This document shows, piece by piece, positions 34,067-41,570 of a stretch of DNA of 64,000 nucleotides; positions within the stretch are counted from its first letter, which is position 1, and every line of letters begins with the position of its first letter. The translations under genes and the position numbers were made by a program. This stretch comes from Parapedobacter koreensis (lineage in GTDB: Bacteria > Bacteroidota > Bacteroidia > Sphingobacteriales > Sphingobacteriaceae). The stretch spans positions 1 to 64,000 of the forward strand of contig NZ_FNZR01000008.1 in the NCBI RefSeq assembly GCF_900109365.1, read 5' to 3'. The notes beneath the pieces were generated by a model, which saw only the letters and a program-made list of their open reading frames with translations, did not search any database and had not been told where the DNA came from.

Positions 34067-35362
34067 TCAATCATAAGGCCTGCGTATGAACCAGCGTTCG
34101 TTAAGGGTAAACCCTAAATTGAAATTAATATACCGTTCGCGTACTAAGTTATTGGACAGGCTACCCCGCTGCCCCAACTCAGAGGAAAAATTGATCTTGT
34201 AAAATGCGCCGCTAAACAATGCGGGCAGTGGGAAACCAAACCCTACGGTCACCGCCATCTGTTTGATGTCTTGGTTCTCAACGTTGACGTACGATTTATT
34301 GTACTTAAAGCCCAACCGATAGTCGACAACATTGAAGTAATTGACAGACGTGATGTCCGGTGTAATCTGCCCACCTACCGCAAAACCATAGCTATTGGTG
34401 AGATTGGGATGGTGATCGCCAATTTGGAAGTTGCTCCATTGGGCGTAGTTCACCTCGCCTCCTACTAACCAATTGGTTCCCTTAGCTACGCTGAATCCCA
34501 AGCTGTGTTTCATGGGCATCGTAATCCGTTCTTTCTGGCCTTCATAGGTGTCTATGGAGTCCACAGGTAAGTTTTCGACGTCGTCTTCAACACTGGTCGG
34601 CGTACGGGTGACCACACGGGAAGCCCTGGTATTAAGCGGGGTGCCGGCAGTTCCGGTATAACCGACCGTGAGGCTCACATTATTGCCTAAGGGCTGGAAA
34701 TATTGGGCACCATAGTCAAAGCTGAATCCATTGACATATTGGCTGCTGTCTTTTCGTATGTTTAATGCACCTATATCATCCGGAAATTCAACCGAAGTTA
34801 TGTTCTCCAATGTGCCGAAAATATACGATACATTGGCTCCGACACTGAAGTTGTTGGTGATGGCTATACCATAGCCCAAATAGGCCTTCGTTGTACCACC
34901 TGCCCCTGCATATACTGTACGGATGGCGGTCGTGTCAATGGTGCCGGGAATAGCATAGCTGAAACCGACATCGGAAAAGGGCATAATGCCAAAGCTGATT
35001 CCTCCCGGACGTCCCAGCGGGATGCCAAAGTTGATGTGGCTAAGCGAAAAGTTGTATGAATTTTCCGAAAGCTGGCTCCGGCTGAGTTGGGTAATATTGC
35101 CAAATACGCCTACGTCTACCGTAGTAAGCTGCAACGCGGAGTATGAGGCCGGATTGCCAACATTGATATTGCCATAGCCACTTAAGTAGCGGATACCGGT
35201 AGCGATTCCTCCCATAGCACGGGTTTGTGGTAAAAGGTCTCCACGGATTTCTCCAAGCCCAAATCGCGAGTACGGTGAGCTAGTAGTCGAGCGTTGCGCA
35301 TATGCCAAAGTAGCAGTTAAGAAAAGAGTGGGGAAAATAATAACTTTTAATAGATGATGCAT
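34067..35362 (-). CDS. Outer-membrane beta-barrel protein (FadL/PorV-like, Bacteroidota)
   Basis: A 431-residue protein with a signal peptide (residues 1-22) followed by SSPYSRFGLGE, the typical opening of a family of Bacteroidota barrels that sits beside lptC in many genomes. The rest alternates in strand pattern (IRYLSGYGNINVGNPASYSAL and similar) and ends in a C-terminal strand. The substrate and function are unknown, though a hydrophobic-ligand channel is plausible. ATG at 35362 is chosen because it starts the signal peptide; the frame opens at 35398. Confidence 0.8.
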   Translation of the reverse strand: MHHLLKVIIFPTLFLTATLAYAQRSTTSSPYSRFGLGEIRGDLLPQTRAMGGIATGIRYLSGYGNINVGNPASYSALQLTTVDVGVFGNITQLSRSQLSENSYNFSLSHINFGIPLGRPGGISFGIMPFSDVGFSYAIPGTIDTTAIRTVYAGAGGTTKAYLGYGIAITNNFSVGANVSYIFGTLENITSVEFPDDIGALNIRKDSSQYVNGFSFDYGAQYFQPLGNNVSLTVGYTGTAGTPLNTRASRVVTRTPTSVEDDVENLPVDSIDTYEGQKERITMPMKHSLGFSVAKGTNWLVGGEVNYAQWSNFQIGDHHPNLTNSYGFAVGGQITPDITSVNYFNVVDYRLGFKYNKSYVNVENQDIKQMAVTVGFGFPLPALFSGAFYKINFSSELGQRGSLSNNLVRERYINFNLGFTLNERWFIRRPYD

Positions 35363-35416
35363 GGTACGATAAGAGTGCTTTGGGATGCGGTGCCGCATGT
35401 GCTAAGTTAAACCTGA

Positions 35417-36109
35417 TTACGATAGTGCAGTATGAAGAATGGATTCAAAAATGCCCAATCCGTCTTCATTTCCCAATACACAGTCTGCTGCTCGTTCGGG
35501 ATGAGGCATCATGCCGAATACATTCCGTGTACGGTTGCATACGCCTGCGATATTTTCTATAGAGCCATTGGGATTTGCCGCTTCGGTAATGTTGCCCGCG
35601 GCATCGCAATATCGGAATAACACTTGGTCGTTGTCGGCTAAGGACTTCAGTGTATCCGCGTCCGCGAAATAATTGCCTTCGCCATGGGCAACTGGGATTT
35701 TATATGCGCGGTCAAGATCCAGTTGAGCAGTAATCAGGGAATTTGTGGTCTGTGCCTTTAAGTAGACATTCTCGCAAATAAATTTTCGTCGTTTATTATG
35801 CAATAATGCGCCTGGTACCAGCCCTGCTTCCGCAAGGATTTGGAAACCATTGCAGATGCCCAATAGGTAACCGCCTTTGTTTGCATAAGCGATGATTTCT
35901 TGCATAATCGGCGAGAAACGTGCTATTGCACCTGACCGTAGGTAATCACCGTAGGAAAAGCCCCCGGGCAGTACGATAAATTCGGATCCCTGCAAATCAT
36001 GATCTTTGTGCCAAAGACGCACGACCTCCTGGCCCATTATGTGTTCCAGCACATAAATGATATCTTCATCGCAGTTGGAACCTGGAAATATAACCACACC
36101 GAACTTCAT
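35417..36109 (-). CDS. purQ: Phosphoribosylformylglycinamidine synthase subunit PurQ
   Basis: A 230-residue class I glutamine amidotransferase. Nucleophile Cys86 is in LLGICNGFQIL, and the His203-Pro-Glu205 pair is in MMPHPERAAD. FPGSNCDED at the start and GGFSYGDYLRSG (oxyanion loop) are PurQ-specific. It feeds ammonia to PurL in step four of purine synthesis. Bacteroidota mostly use the large fused PurL, so a separate PurQ is worth noting; purS and purL are not in the window. It lies 54 nt upstream of the barrel gene on the same strand. Confidence 0.95.
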   Translation of the reverse strand: MKFGVVIFPGSNCDEDIIYVLEHIMGQEVVRLWHKDHDLQGSEFIVLPGGFSYGDYLRSGAIARFSPIMQEIIAYANKGGYLLGICNGFQILAEAGLVPGALLHNKRRKFICENVYLKAQTTNSLITAQLDLDRAYKIPVAHGEGNYFADADTLKSLADNDQVLFRYCDAAGNITEAANPNGSIENIAGVCNRTRNVFGMMPHPERAADCVLGNEDGLGIFESILHTALS

Positions 36110-36288
36110 GTAAATCTGTTAAAATTGATACAAACAACTAAATAAATGCGGTAACTAAGTAATCTACTGTTTGTTGGTCAAACCTGCATCCACAGGGATT
36201 ATCCCGCTAAAAAAGTATGCAAAGCTATCTAAATTTTAATTGCCGAGGGACATCCTTTTTGTTAAAAAAGGTTAAAACGCTGTTTGTA

Positions 36289-36315
36289 AATCGGTTAGAA
36301 GCTTGCAAGCCGATT
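36289..36315 (-). terminator. Weak hairpin after the multi-TM gene
   Basis: AATCGG (36289-36294) pairs with CCGATT (36310-36315), enclosing a CTTGCAAG palindrome, and includes the stop codon of the gene ending at 36314. There is no U tract, so termination is uncertain. Confidence 0.3.
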
Positions 36316-37294
36316 AAAAAAACTGAAAATAAATGATGGTGAGCAATAGCAAACCAAATACACTTTCGTAAAACCATCGCCTGGTCGCATAATTGAAGTA
36401 ATAAGTCATGTATATGGCTATTGGGGGTGCGGCCAGCAAAAAATGATTGACAGCCAAATCCGCGTTAAGGTAAAATGAAATGATGGACAGCACAAACATG
36501 CAAAATAGCAATTGAAAAGATTTGCGGATATGTACAACGCTTTTAAAGAGATTTTGCCGTAGGGAGAAGAAAAACAATATCATGATGATCACCACGGGAA
36601 ACAGTACAAGGTAATCATAAATGTCGATGTGCAACGATGTGGGAAACGGATAGGTCAGCGGCAGCCAGATTTCATAAAATGCATCCATCCTATCCAGCCA
36701 GAGATAGACCACACCCAATAAAAAATATACTGTCGTAAAGCCGATAGGTGCTGCCAGCCATTCGCGCCAGTCGAATGGGCGGAAAATGATCAAGCTGCAC
36801 CAAAGTAGCAGCAGCATGATGATAAAAGGGAAATAAACCAAGCTGCCCAGCGCCACGATCATGCCCAAATCAAACATGAGCGACTTTATTTCTGTACGGC
36901 GATGGATGCTGAGCAGTTTATCAAGCATCCAGATGGTGAGAAAATTGCAGATTAGAATGGGCGATAATACCAGGAAAGGCAATATCAGGCTGGCAAGTGT
37001 CATGTACATCAAGGCAGCTAAGAAACTGGAGCGTCCTACAAGGTTGAAATGGTTGACAACCGTGTTGATGAGCAGGGCTTGGATGATTGTGAGTGCCAAT
37101 GTAAGGATTACGTTGGCCTGCGGCGAGATATTTTCAGCAGACAGTTTACCCGTAAAATTGCTTATAGCAGGTTCGAAGAATATCGGCATCAGGTTGTCCG
37201 GTAGATGTGTGAATACACCAAGGCAAAGGACAAGCCCGATGATAGACAGCAAAAAAATATTTAAAGGCGTGTATTTCCGAAATTGATTAATCAT
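36314..37294 (-). CDS. Multi-pass membrane protein (DUF6427-like)
   Basis: A 326-residue protein with about nine hydrophobic helices and no clear soluble domain. Layout and content fit the Bacteroidota family DUF6427, whose role is not known. Positively charged loops (SIHRRTEIKS, LRQNLFKSV) suggest a standard topology. It lies 62 nt after the LpxH-like phosphoesterase gene on the same strand and could share its transcript. Confidence 0.7.
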   Translation of the reverse strand: MINQFRKYTPLNIFLLSIIGLVLCLGVFTHLPDNLMPIFFEPAISNFTGKLSAENISPQANVILTLALTIIQALLINTVVNHFNLVGRSSFLAALMYMTLASLILPFLVLSPILICNFLTIWMLDKLLSIHRRTEIKSLMFDLGMIVALGSLVYFPFIIMLLLLWCSLIIFRPFDWREWLAAPIGFTTVYFLLGVVYLWLDRMDAFYEIWLPLTYPFPTSLHIDIYDYLVLFPVVIIMILFFFSLRQNLFKSVVHIRKSFQLLFCMFVLSIISFYLNADLAVNHFLLAAPPIAIYMTYYFNYATRRWFYESVFGLLLLTIIYFQFF

Positions 37295-37356
37295 ATTGCA
37301 TGCGCCACATCGACGCTACAATAATAAGAAGACGATTTGGATTTTCAGCCATCCAT

Positions 37357-38208
37357 TCAAACTGTCGGCTCGGATTTAAACAGATCAAGCAACCGCTTGA
37401 CGTCTAGTTTGCCATCGAGGTCATCATTTTCAGCGTTATCGGCGTCGATATCGGCCGCCACGTAATCGGCCGCTTGATAACGGTATATCTGCCAGGCATT
37501 GCGATGGTATTCCAATGCCGTAAGGTTTTCCACCCAGTCGCCGGAATTCAGGTAAGTCACGGTGCCTTTTTCTGTTTCGATTTGCCGGATTTCAGGCTGG
37601 TGGATATGACCACAGATGACATATTGGTATCCTTTTTCCATGGCCAATTCGGCTGCGGTCACTTCAAAATCGTTGATGAACTTCACTGCATTTTTGATGC
37701 TGTTTTTTATCCTTTTAGATAGGCTCATCTTTTCCCTACCGAATTTGGTAAGCATCCAATTGACAAAGCTATTCAATAAGATGAGGCTGTCGTATCCGAT
37801 AGCCCCTAACCTGGCAAGCCATTTGGAATGCTGCATGGTCACGTCGAAGATATCGCCATGAAAAATCCAGGCCCTTTTTTTGCCGATTTGTAGCGAAAGT
37901 TTGTTGGTCAATGTAAGCGATCCCAACTGGAAGTCCGTAAATTTGCGGAGCATCTCGTCGTGGTTGCCGGTCAAATACGTTACCGGAACACCTTCGGCCA
38001 CGAATTTGAGAATTTTCCGAACAACCTTCATGTGGGATTCGGGCCAATATCGTTTGCTGAACTGCCAGACATCAATGATATCGCCATTAAGGAGCAATTG
38101 TTTTGGTTTAATGCTTTTCAGGTAGCGCAAAAGCTCCTTTGCATGGCAGCCGTAGGTGCCGAGGTGTACATCTGATATGATGACGAGGTCTACATCCCGT
38201 TTATTCAT
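37357..38208 (-). CDS. LpxH-like calcineurin-type metallophosphoesterase
   Basis: A 283-residue protein with the full two-metal set: DVHLGTYGC, GDIIDVW, GNHDE, HGDIFDV and GHIHQPEI. The layout follows the UDP-2,3-diacylglucosamine diphosphatase-like group, but the sequence differs from the LpxH at 22230, and an acidic tail (about 255-275) is added. It may act on a different nucleotide-sugar lipid or another phosphate ester. A 37-aa membrane peptide gene lies 11 nt upstream. Confidence 0.88.
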   Translation of the reverse strand: MNKRDVDLVIISDVHLGTYGCHAKELLRYLKSIKPKQLLLNGDIIDVWQFSKRYWPESHMKVVRKILKFVAEGVPVTYLTGNHDEMLRKFTDFQLGSLTLTNKLSLQIGKKRAWIFHGDIFDVTMQHSKWLARLGAIGYDSLILLNSFVNWMLTKFGREKMSLSKRIKNSIKNAVKFINDFEVTAAELAMEKGYQYVICGHIHQPEIRQIETEKGTVTYLNSGDWVENLTALEYHRNAWQIYRYQAADYVAADIDADNAENDDLDGKLDVKRLLDLFKSEPTV

Positions 38209-38219
38209 ACATAATTCCG

Positions 38220-38333
38220 TTAGCAGTCTTCCCTGTCTTCAAATCGTACGTCGACGTACTTGGTAAATAAATACAACAATCCACCTAAGCAAGCGATGAT
38301 GGCGCAAATCGTTATTTCCAACAGGTATGCCAT
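38220..38333 (-). CDS. 37-residue single-span membrane peptide
   Basis: ATG at 38333 reads MAYLLEITICAIIACLGGLL, then YLFTKYVDVRFEDREDC, and ends with TAA at 38220-38222. The first 23 residues form one transmembrane helix and the rest is a charged cytoplasmic tail, a good layout for a small membrane protein. The phosphoesterase gene starts 11 nt after its stop on the same strand, so it is the first cistron of that unit. It is too short for usual gene callers. A TTTACTTTG stretch upstream (minus strand, 38341-38349) resembles a -7 region. No function can be given. Confidence 0.5.
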   Translation of the reverse strand: MAYLLEITICAIIACLGGLLYLFTKYVDVRFEDREDC

Positions 38334-38469
38334 ATTATATGCAAAGTAAAAGCCTGGATATTACGTGAATGTTAGTGATGGATTAATTTTTTCATATGCG
38401 TGCCTCCTTATTACCTGCTTCATGGCTGGGTCGCTATTAAAGTAGTATTGATAATGGTCAAACAAAGTA

Positions 38470-38538
38470 TTGATATAGGGTTAATAAGGGTTTAACCTCT
38501 GTCAAACCTTTGTCAACCCCCTATTAACCCTCTATCAA
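38470..38538. repeat. 27-nt imperfect inverted repeat with nested direct repeats
   Basis: The arms at 38470-38496 and 38512-38538 match in 23 of 27 positions and flank a 15-nt loop. Both arms carry AGGGTTAATA. On the minus strand AAGGTTTGA[T/C]AGAGG(G)TTAA also occurs twice as a direct repeat. No U tract follows. It lies in the 260-nt gap between the DUF4342 gene and the 37-aa peptide gene, downstream of the former. It may be a terminator, a REP-like genomic repeat or a structured RNA. Nothing else is seen in 38334-38593. Confidence 0.6.
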
Positions 38539-38593
38539 ACCTTCATTAATAATGGAGGAAGTAAGAAGAAGGTAATGACTTATTGCGAAGCAA

Positions 38594-38857
38594 TTAAACA
38601 CGAGGCTCATCATCGGCGGGTTCTTCCCGTTCGACGGTGATGGAGCATTCGCCGATCAATGCCGCAAGGGCACCTATCGCTGCAAAAAGCGGGGCGAACA
38701 GTGTACCTACTACGCCGATGGTGAGTGGAAAGCTCATGATTTCCTTCCCTGCTTTATCCGAAATCGTGATTTTGCGGATGTTCCCTTCGGCAATCAGTTC
38801 TTTTACTTTTTTAAGCAGATTTTCGCCGTTTATGTTAAACGATTCTTTTGATGACAT
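38594..38857 (-). CDS. DUF4342 domain protein
   Basis: An 87-residue protein with the DUF4342 pattern: an N-terminal helix LLKKVKELIAEGNIRKITI, a strand GKEIMSFPLTIGVVGTLFAP running into a hydrophobic helix (AAIGALAALIGECSITVE) and an acidic end. The fold combines a UBA-like helix with one membrane-associated segment. The function is unknown. It is divergent from dinB and shares the 75-nt promoter gap with it. Confidence 0.85.
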   Translation of the reverse strand: MSSKESFNINGENLLKKVKELIAEGNIRKITISDKAGKEIMSFPLTIGVVGTLFAPLFAAIGALAALIGECSITVEREEPADDEPRV

Positions 38858-38932
38858 AGCTTTATGACGTTAAGTATCGTATCAAACTTAGTAAATAATT
38901 TCCTATCTTAGCTATACGACGGACAAGGAAAT

Positions 38933-40075
38933 ATGGCGAGACAACGTAAAATCATTCACATCGATATGGATGCGTTTTATGCTTCGGTAGAGCAGCGGGA
39001 TTTCCCCGAATACCGGGGCAAGCCGCTTGTCGTCGGCGGTTCGCCTGAGGGGCGTGGCGGCGTGGTGGCCACGGCAAGTTATGAAGCGCGCAAATTTGGT
39101 ATCCGATCGGCCATGCCTTCCAAAACCGCGCTCCGTCTTTGTCCGGAAGTGCTATTCGTGCGCCCGCGTTTTGACGCATATAAAGCCGCATCTCGCCATA
39201 TCCGGGAAATCTTCCGCCGTTATACCGATGTCATTGAGCCGCTGTCATTGGATGAGGCCTATTTAGATGTCACGGAAGACAAGCAGGGCATAGGCTCTGC
39301 TATCGATATTGCCAAGCGGATAAAGCAGGCCATCAGCGAGGAGTTGCAGTTGACGGCATCGGCGGGTATTTCCGTTAATAAATTTGTGGCCAAGATCGCG
39401 TCGGATCTGCAAAAGCCGGACGGACTTACCTTTATTGGCCCTTCCAAAGTCGAGGCGTTTATGGAAAAACTTCCGGTAGAGCAGTTTTTTGGCGTGGGCA
39501 AGGTCACCGCCGCAAAAATGAACGCGTTGGGCTTCCATACCGGTGCCGACCTTAAGAAACTTTCCGAAGAAGCCATGATCCATCATTTTGGCAAGCCGGG
39601 ACGGTTTTATTACCAAATTGTGCGGGGAATAGACCACCGGGAGGTTCAATCCCATCGGGAGACGAAATCCGTAAGTGTGGAGGATACCTATCAGCAAGAT
39701 ATCGCGGTTGTCGAAGAGATGCTGGTAGCATTGGATCGGCTCACCGCTAAGTTGGCCTCCCGGCTGCAAAGCACCCAATTGAAGGGAAGGACGGTCACCG
39801 TTAAATTCAAATTTCATGACTTTGCCTTGATGACCCGCAGTCATACGGTTCCGGTCCTCATCGCCGACAAAGGCGATATTTTCCAGGTGGTGGAGCAACT
39901 GGTGGCTAAAGCGGATTTGCACGATCGAAAAGTGCGTCTGTTGGGTGTAGGCATATCCAATTTTGAAACGTCTGAAACTGAACGTCACGAAAAAGCAAGC
40001 GATGTGCAATTGAAACTGTTTGACGTTCCCCCTTCAGACGCTATGCCGCCGTCTATGCGGGGGTATGGGCCTTAG
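38933..40075 (+). CDS. dinB: DNA polymerase IV (Y-family)
   Basis: A 380-residue translesion polymerase. Catalytic carboxylates Asp11 (HIDMDAF), Asp107 and Glu108 (SLDEAYLD) are in place. The fingers (VATASYEARKFGI), the HhH thumb region (FFGVGKVTAAKMN) and the little finger (ETKSVSVEDTY) follow in order. The C-terminus has QLKLFD, a beta-clamp binding motif. It is preceded by AAGGAA, one of the few Shine-Dalgarno-like sites here. The last 23 nt overlap the convergent helicase gene. Confidence 0.96.
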   Translation: MARQRKIIHIDMDAFYASVEQRDFPEYRGKPLVVGGSPEGRGGVVATASYEARKFGIRSAMPSKTALRLCPEVLFVRPRFDAYKAASRHIREIFRRYTDVIEPLSLDEAYLDVTEDKQGIGSAIDIAKRIKQAISEELQLTASAGISVNKFVAKIASDLQKPDGLTFIGPSKVEAFMEKLPVEQFFGVGKVTAAKMNALGFHTGADLKKLSEEAMIHHFGKPGRFYYQIVRGIDHREVQSHRETKSVSVEDTYQQDIAVVEEMLVALDRLTAKLASRLQSTQLKGRTVTVKFKFHDFALMTRSHTVPVLIADKGDIFQVVEQLVAKADLHDRKVRLLGVGISNFETSETERHEKASDVQLKLFDVPPSDAMPPSMRGYGP

Positions 40076-41288
40076 GCCGTTTGCGTTTTTTCTTTTTTTT
40101 CGGTTTGGGGGGCACGGGCTTGTTCACCTGATCCTGGTGGGATTCCTCATTTACGGCCACAAATGGGTGGTCGGCCACCAAAGGGATCTGTTGTTTTATC
40201 AACTTGATAATTTGCGATAGGTATTCCTCCTCTTCCGGAGAACAGAATGAGAGCGCTCGACCACTTTCACCAGCTCTTCCGGTCCGGCCGATTCGATGCA
40301 CATAAGTTTCCGGCTCATTGGGCAGGTCGTAGTTGATTACCAACTGCAGGCGGTCTATATCAAGGCCCCTGGCGGCAATATCGGTAGCCACCAAGGCTTG
40401 GATTTTCCCGCTTTTGAAGGCAGCCAGTGTGTTTTGTCGTGTCTGCTGCTTTTTGTCACCATGAATGGCTTCAGCAGAAATGCCATTTTTTTTAAGCTTT
40501 CTCGCGATTCTGTCCGCCCCGTACTTCGTCCGTGAAAAGACCAGGATGTTTGCAGCATGATCTTCTTTTAAGATCAGGTAAATCAACAAATTGGCTTTAT
40601 CCGTTTTTGCAACCGGGTAGATTGCTTGTGAAATTTTATCCACCGTAGATGCAACGGGTGTCACAGCGATCTGTTCTGGATTGCTCAGCATTGTATTTGC
40701 CAGGTTCGTTATGTCAATGGGCATGGTTGCTGAAAATAACGAGGTATGGCGGTCGGTGGGAATGAGGCTGACAATTTTTTTGATATCCTTGATGAAGCCC
40801 ATATCGAGCATCCGGTCTGCTTCATCCAATACAAGAAAAGCCACATTTTGAAGAGACAACTCCCGCTGTGCATGCAAATCGAGTAGCCGACCCGGTGTGG
40901 CAACCAGCATCTCAGGTTTTTTTTGCAATTCGCTGATTTGGCCACTTAACGATACGCCGCCGAACACCGCCGCGTGGCCTATGCATGTGAAGCGCGTGTA
41001 AGCCGCTATGTTTTCGTCTATTTGGATAGCCAGTTCCCTTGTGGGAGCGATGATAAGTGCTCGTGGTCCTATTGATGGTGCACTCGGCGTGGAGCGCAGT
41101 AAATGCTGGATGATTGGCAGTGCAAATGCCGCTGTCTTGCCTGTTCCCGTCTGTGCACAGGCAAGCACGTCTCGTTTTCTAAGGATAGCAGGGATAGCCT
41201 GCTGTTGAATAGGGGTAGGTTGCTGGTATCCCGATGCCTCCAACGCCTTTAATAAGGATTCGGCAAGATTTAGATTTGAAAATGACAA
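40053..41288 (-). CDS. DEAD-box RNA helicase (RhlE-like)
   Basis: A 411-residue helicase with all motifs: Q motif (YQQPTPIQQQAI), AQTGTGKTAAF (I), PTRELA (Ia), TPGRLLD (Ib), VLDEADRML (II), LFSATMP (III), ATDIAARGLDI (V) and HRIGRTGRAG (VI). The tail after residue 385 is highly basic (KPKKKKKRKRPKAH), which helps RNA binding. The layout fits RhlE, used in ribosome assembly and RNA decay. The gene is transcribed divergently from the candidate sRNA at 41498. Confidence 0.95.
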   Translation of the reverse strand: MSFSNLNLAESLLKALEASGYQQPTPIQQQAIPAILRKRDVLACAQTGTGKTAAFALPIIQHLLRSTPSAPSIGPRALIIAPTRELAIQIDENIAAYTRFTCIGHAAVFGGVSLSGQISELQKKPEMLVATPGRLLDLHAQRELSLQNVAFLVLDEADRMLDMGFIKDIKKIVSLIPTDRHTSLFSATMPIDITNLANTMLSNPEQIAVTPVASTVDKISQAIYPVAKTDKANLLIYLILKEDHAANILVFSRTKYGADRIARKLKKNGISAEAIHGDKKQQTRQNTLAAFKSGKIQALVATDIAARGLDIDRLQLVINYDLPNEPETYVHRIGRTGRAGESGRALSFCSPEEEEYLSQIIKLIKQQIPLVADHPFVAVNEESHQDQVNKPVPPKPKKKKKRKRPKAHTPA

Positions 41289-41460
41289 ATTTTATCGTTT
41301 AAGTATTGCTGAATAACTAATAGTTTCGGTCATGCCGCTTTGCCTACTGTATAGCACGACACCGCCGTAAAGATGCATATTTTAAGTCGTTGAGACAAAC
41401 CGAAATAACAATGGCAGGAAAAATATCAGGCATTAAACATGCCCGGATTTTATCGTTCTA

Positions 41461-41492
41461 TTGGTGGGTATGGATTTAATTTGCTACCTTTG
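41461..41492 (+). promoter_or_regulatory. Promoter of candidate sRNA (-33 TTG, -7 TACCTTTG)
   Basis: TTG at 41461-41463 and TACCTTTG at 41485-41492 are separated by 21 nt, a full match to the Bacteroidota promoter form. No plus-strand gene follows; the next structure is a strong terminator about 45 nt downstream. Confidence 0.65.
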
Positions 41493-41497
41493 CATTA

Positions 41498-41570
41498 GGT
41501 TTAGGTTGATAGCCCCTAACCCCATTGGGGCGGATCCTTGTTTCAGCAGTGAAACAGGGATTTTTTATTT
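41498..41570 (+). ncRNA. Candidate stand-alone small RNA, about 73 nt
   Basis: A consensus promoter at 41461-41492 and an intrinsic terminator at 41536-41570 enclose about 73 nt with no ORF. Two C runs, GCCCC (41512-41516) and CCCC (41520-41523), can each pair with the same GGGG (41527-41530), so the 5' part can switch between two folds. The RNA is divergent from the RhlE helicase gene, and its 3' end touches the 3' end of the TPR gene on the other strand. The start position is estimated from the -7 box. Confidence 0.55.
41536..41570 (+). terminator. Intrinsic terminator of candidate sRNA
   Basis: CCTTGTTTCA (41536-41545) pairs with TGAAACAGGG (41550-41559), ten pairs with one G-U, followed by A and TTTTTT. 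A U tract is present only in plus-strand reading, so it serves the sRNA rather than the TPR gene. Confidence 0.8.

Noticed and set aside
39263-40009. Minus-strand ORF of 248 codons inside dinB
   Set aside because: Antisense to complete polymerase motifs; the product looks random.
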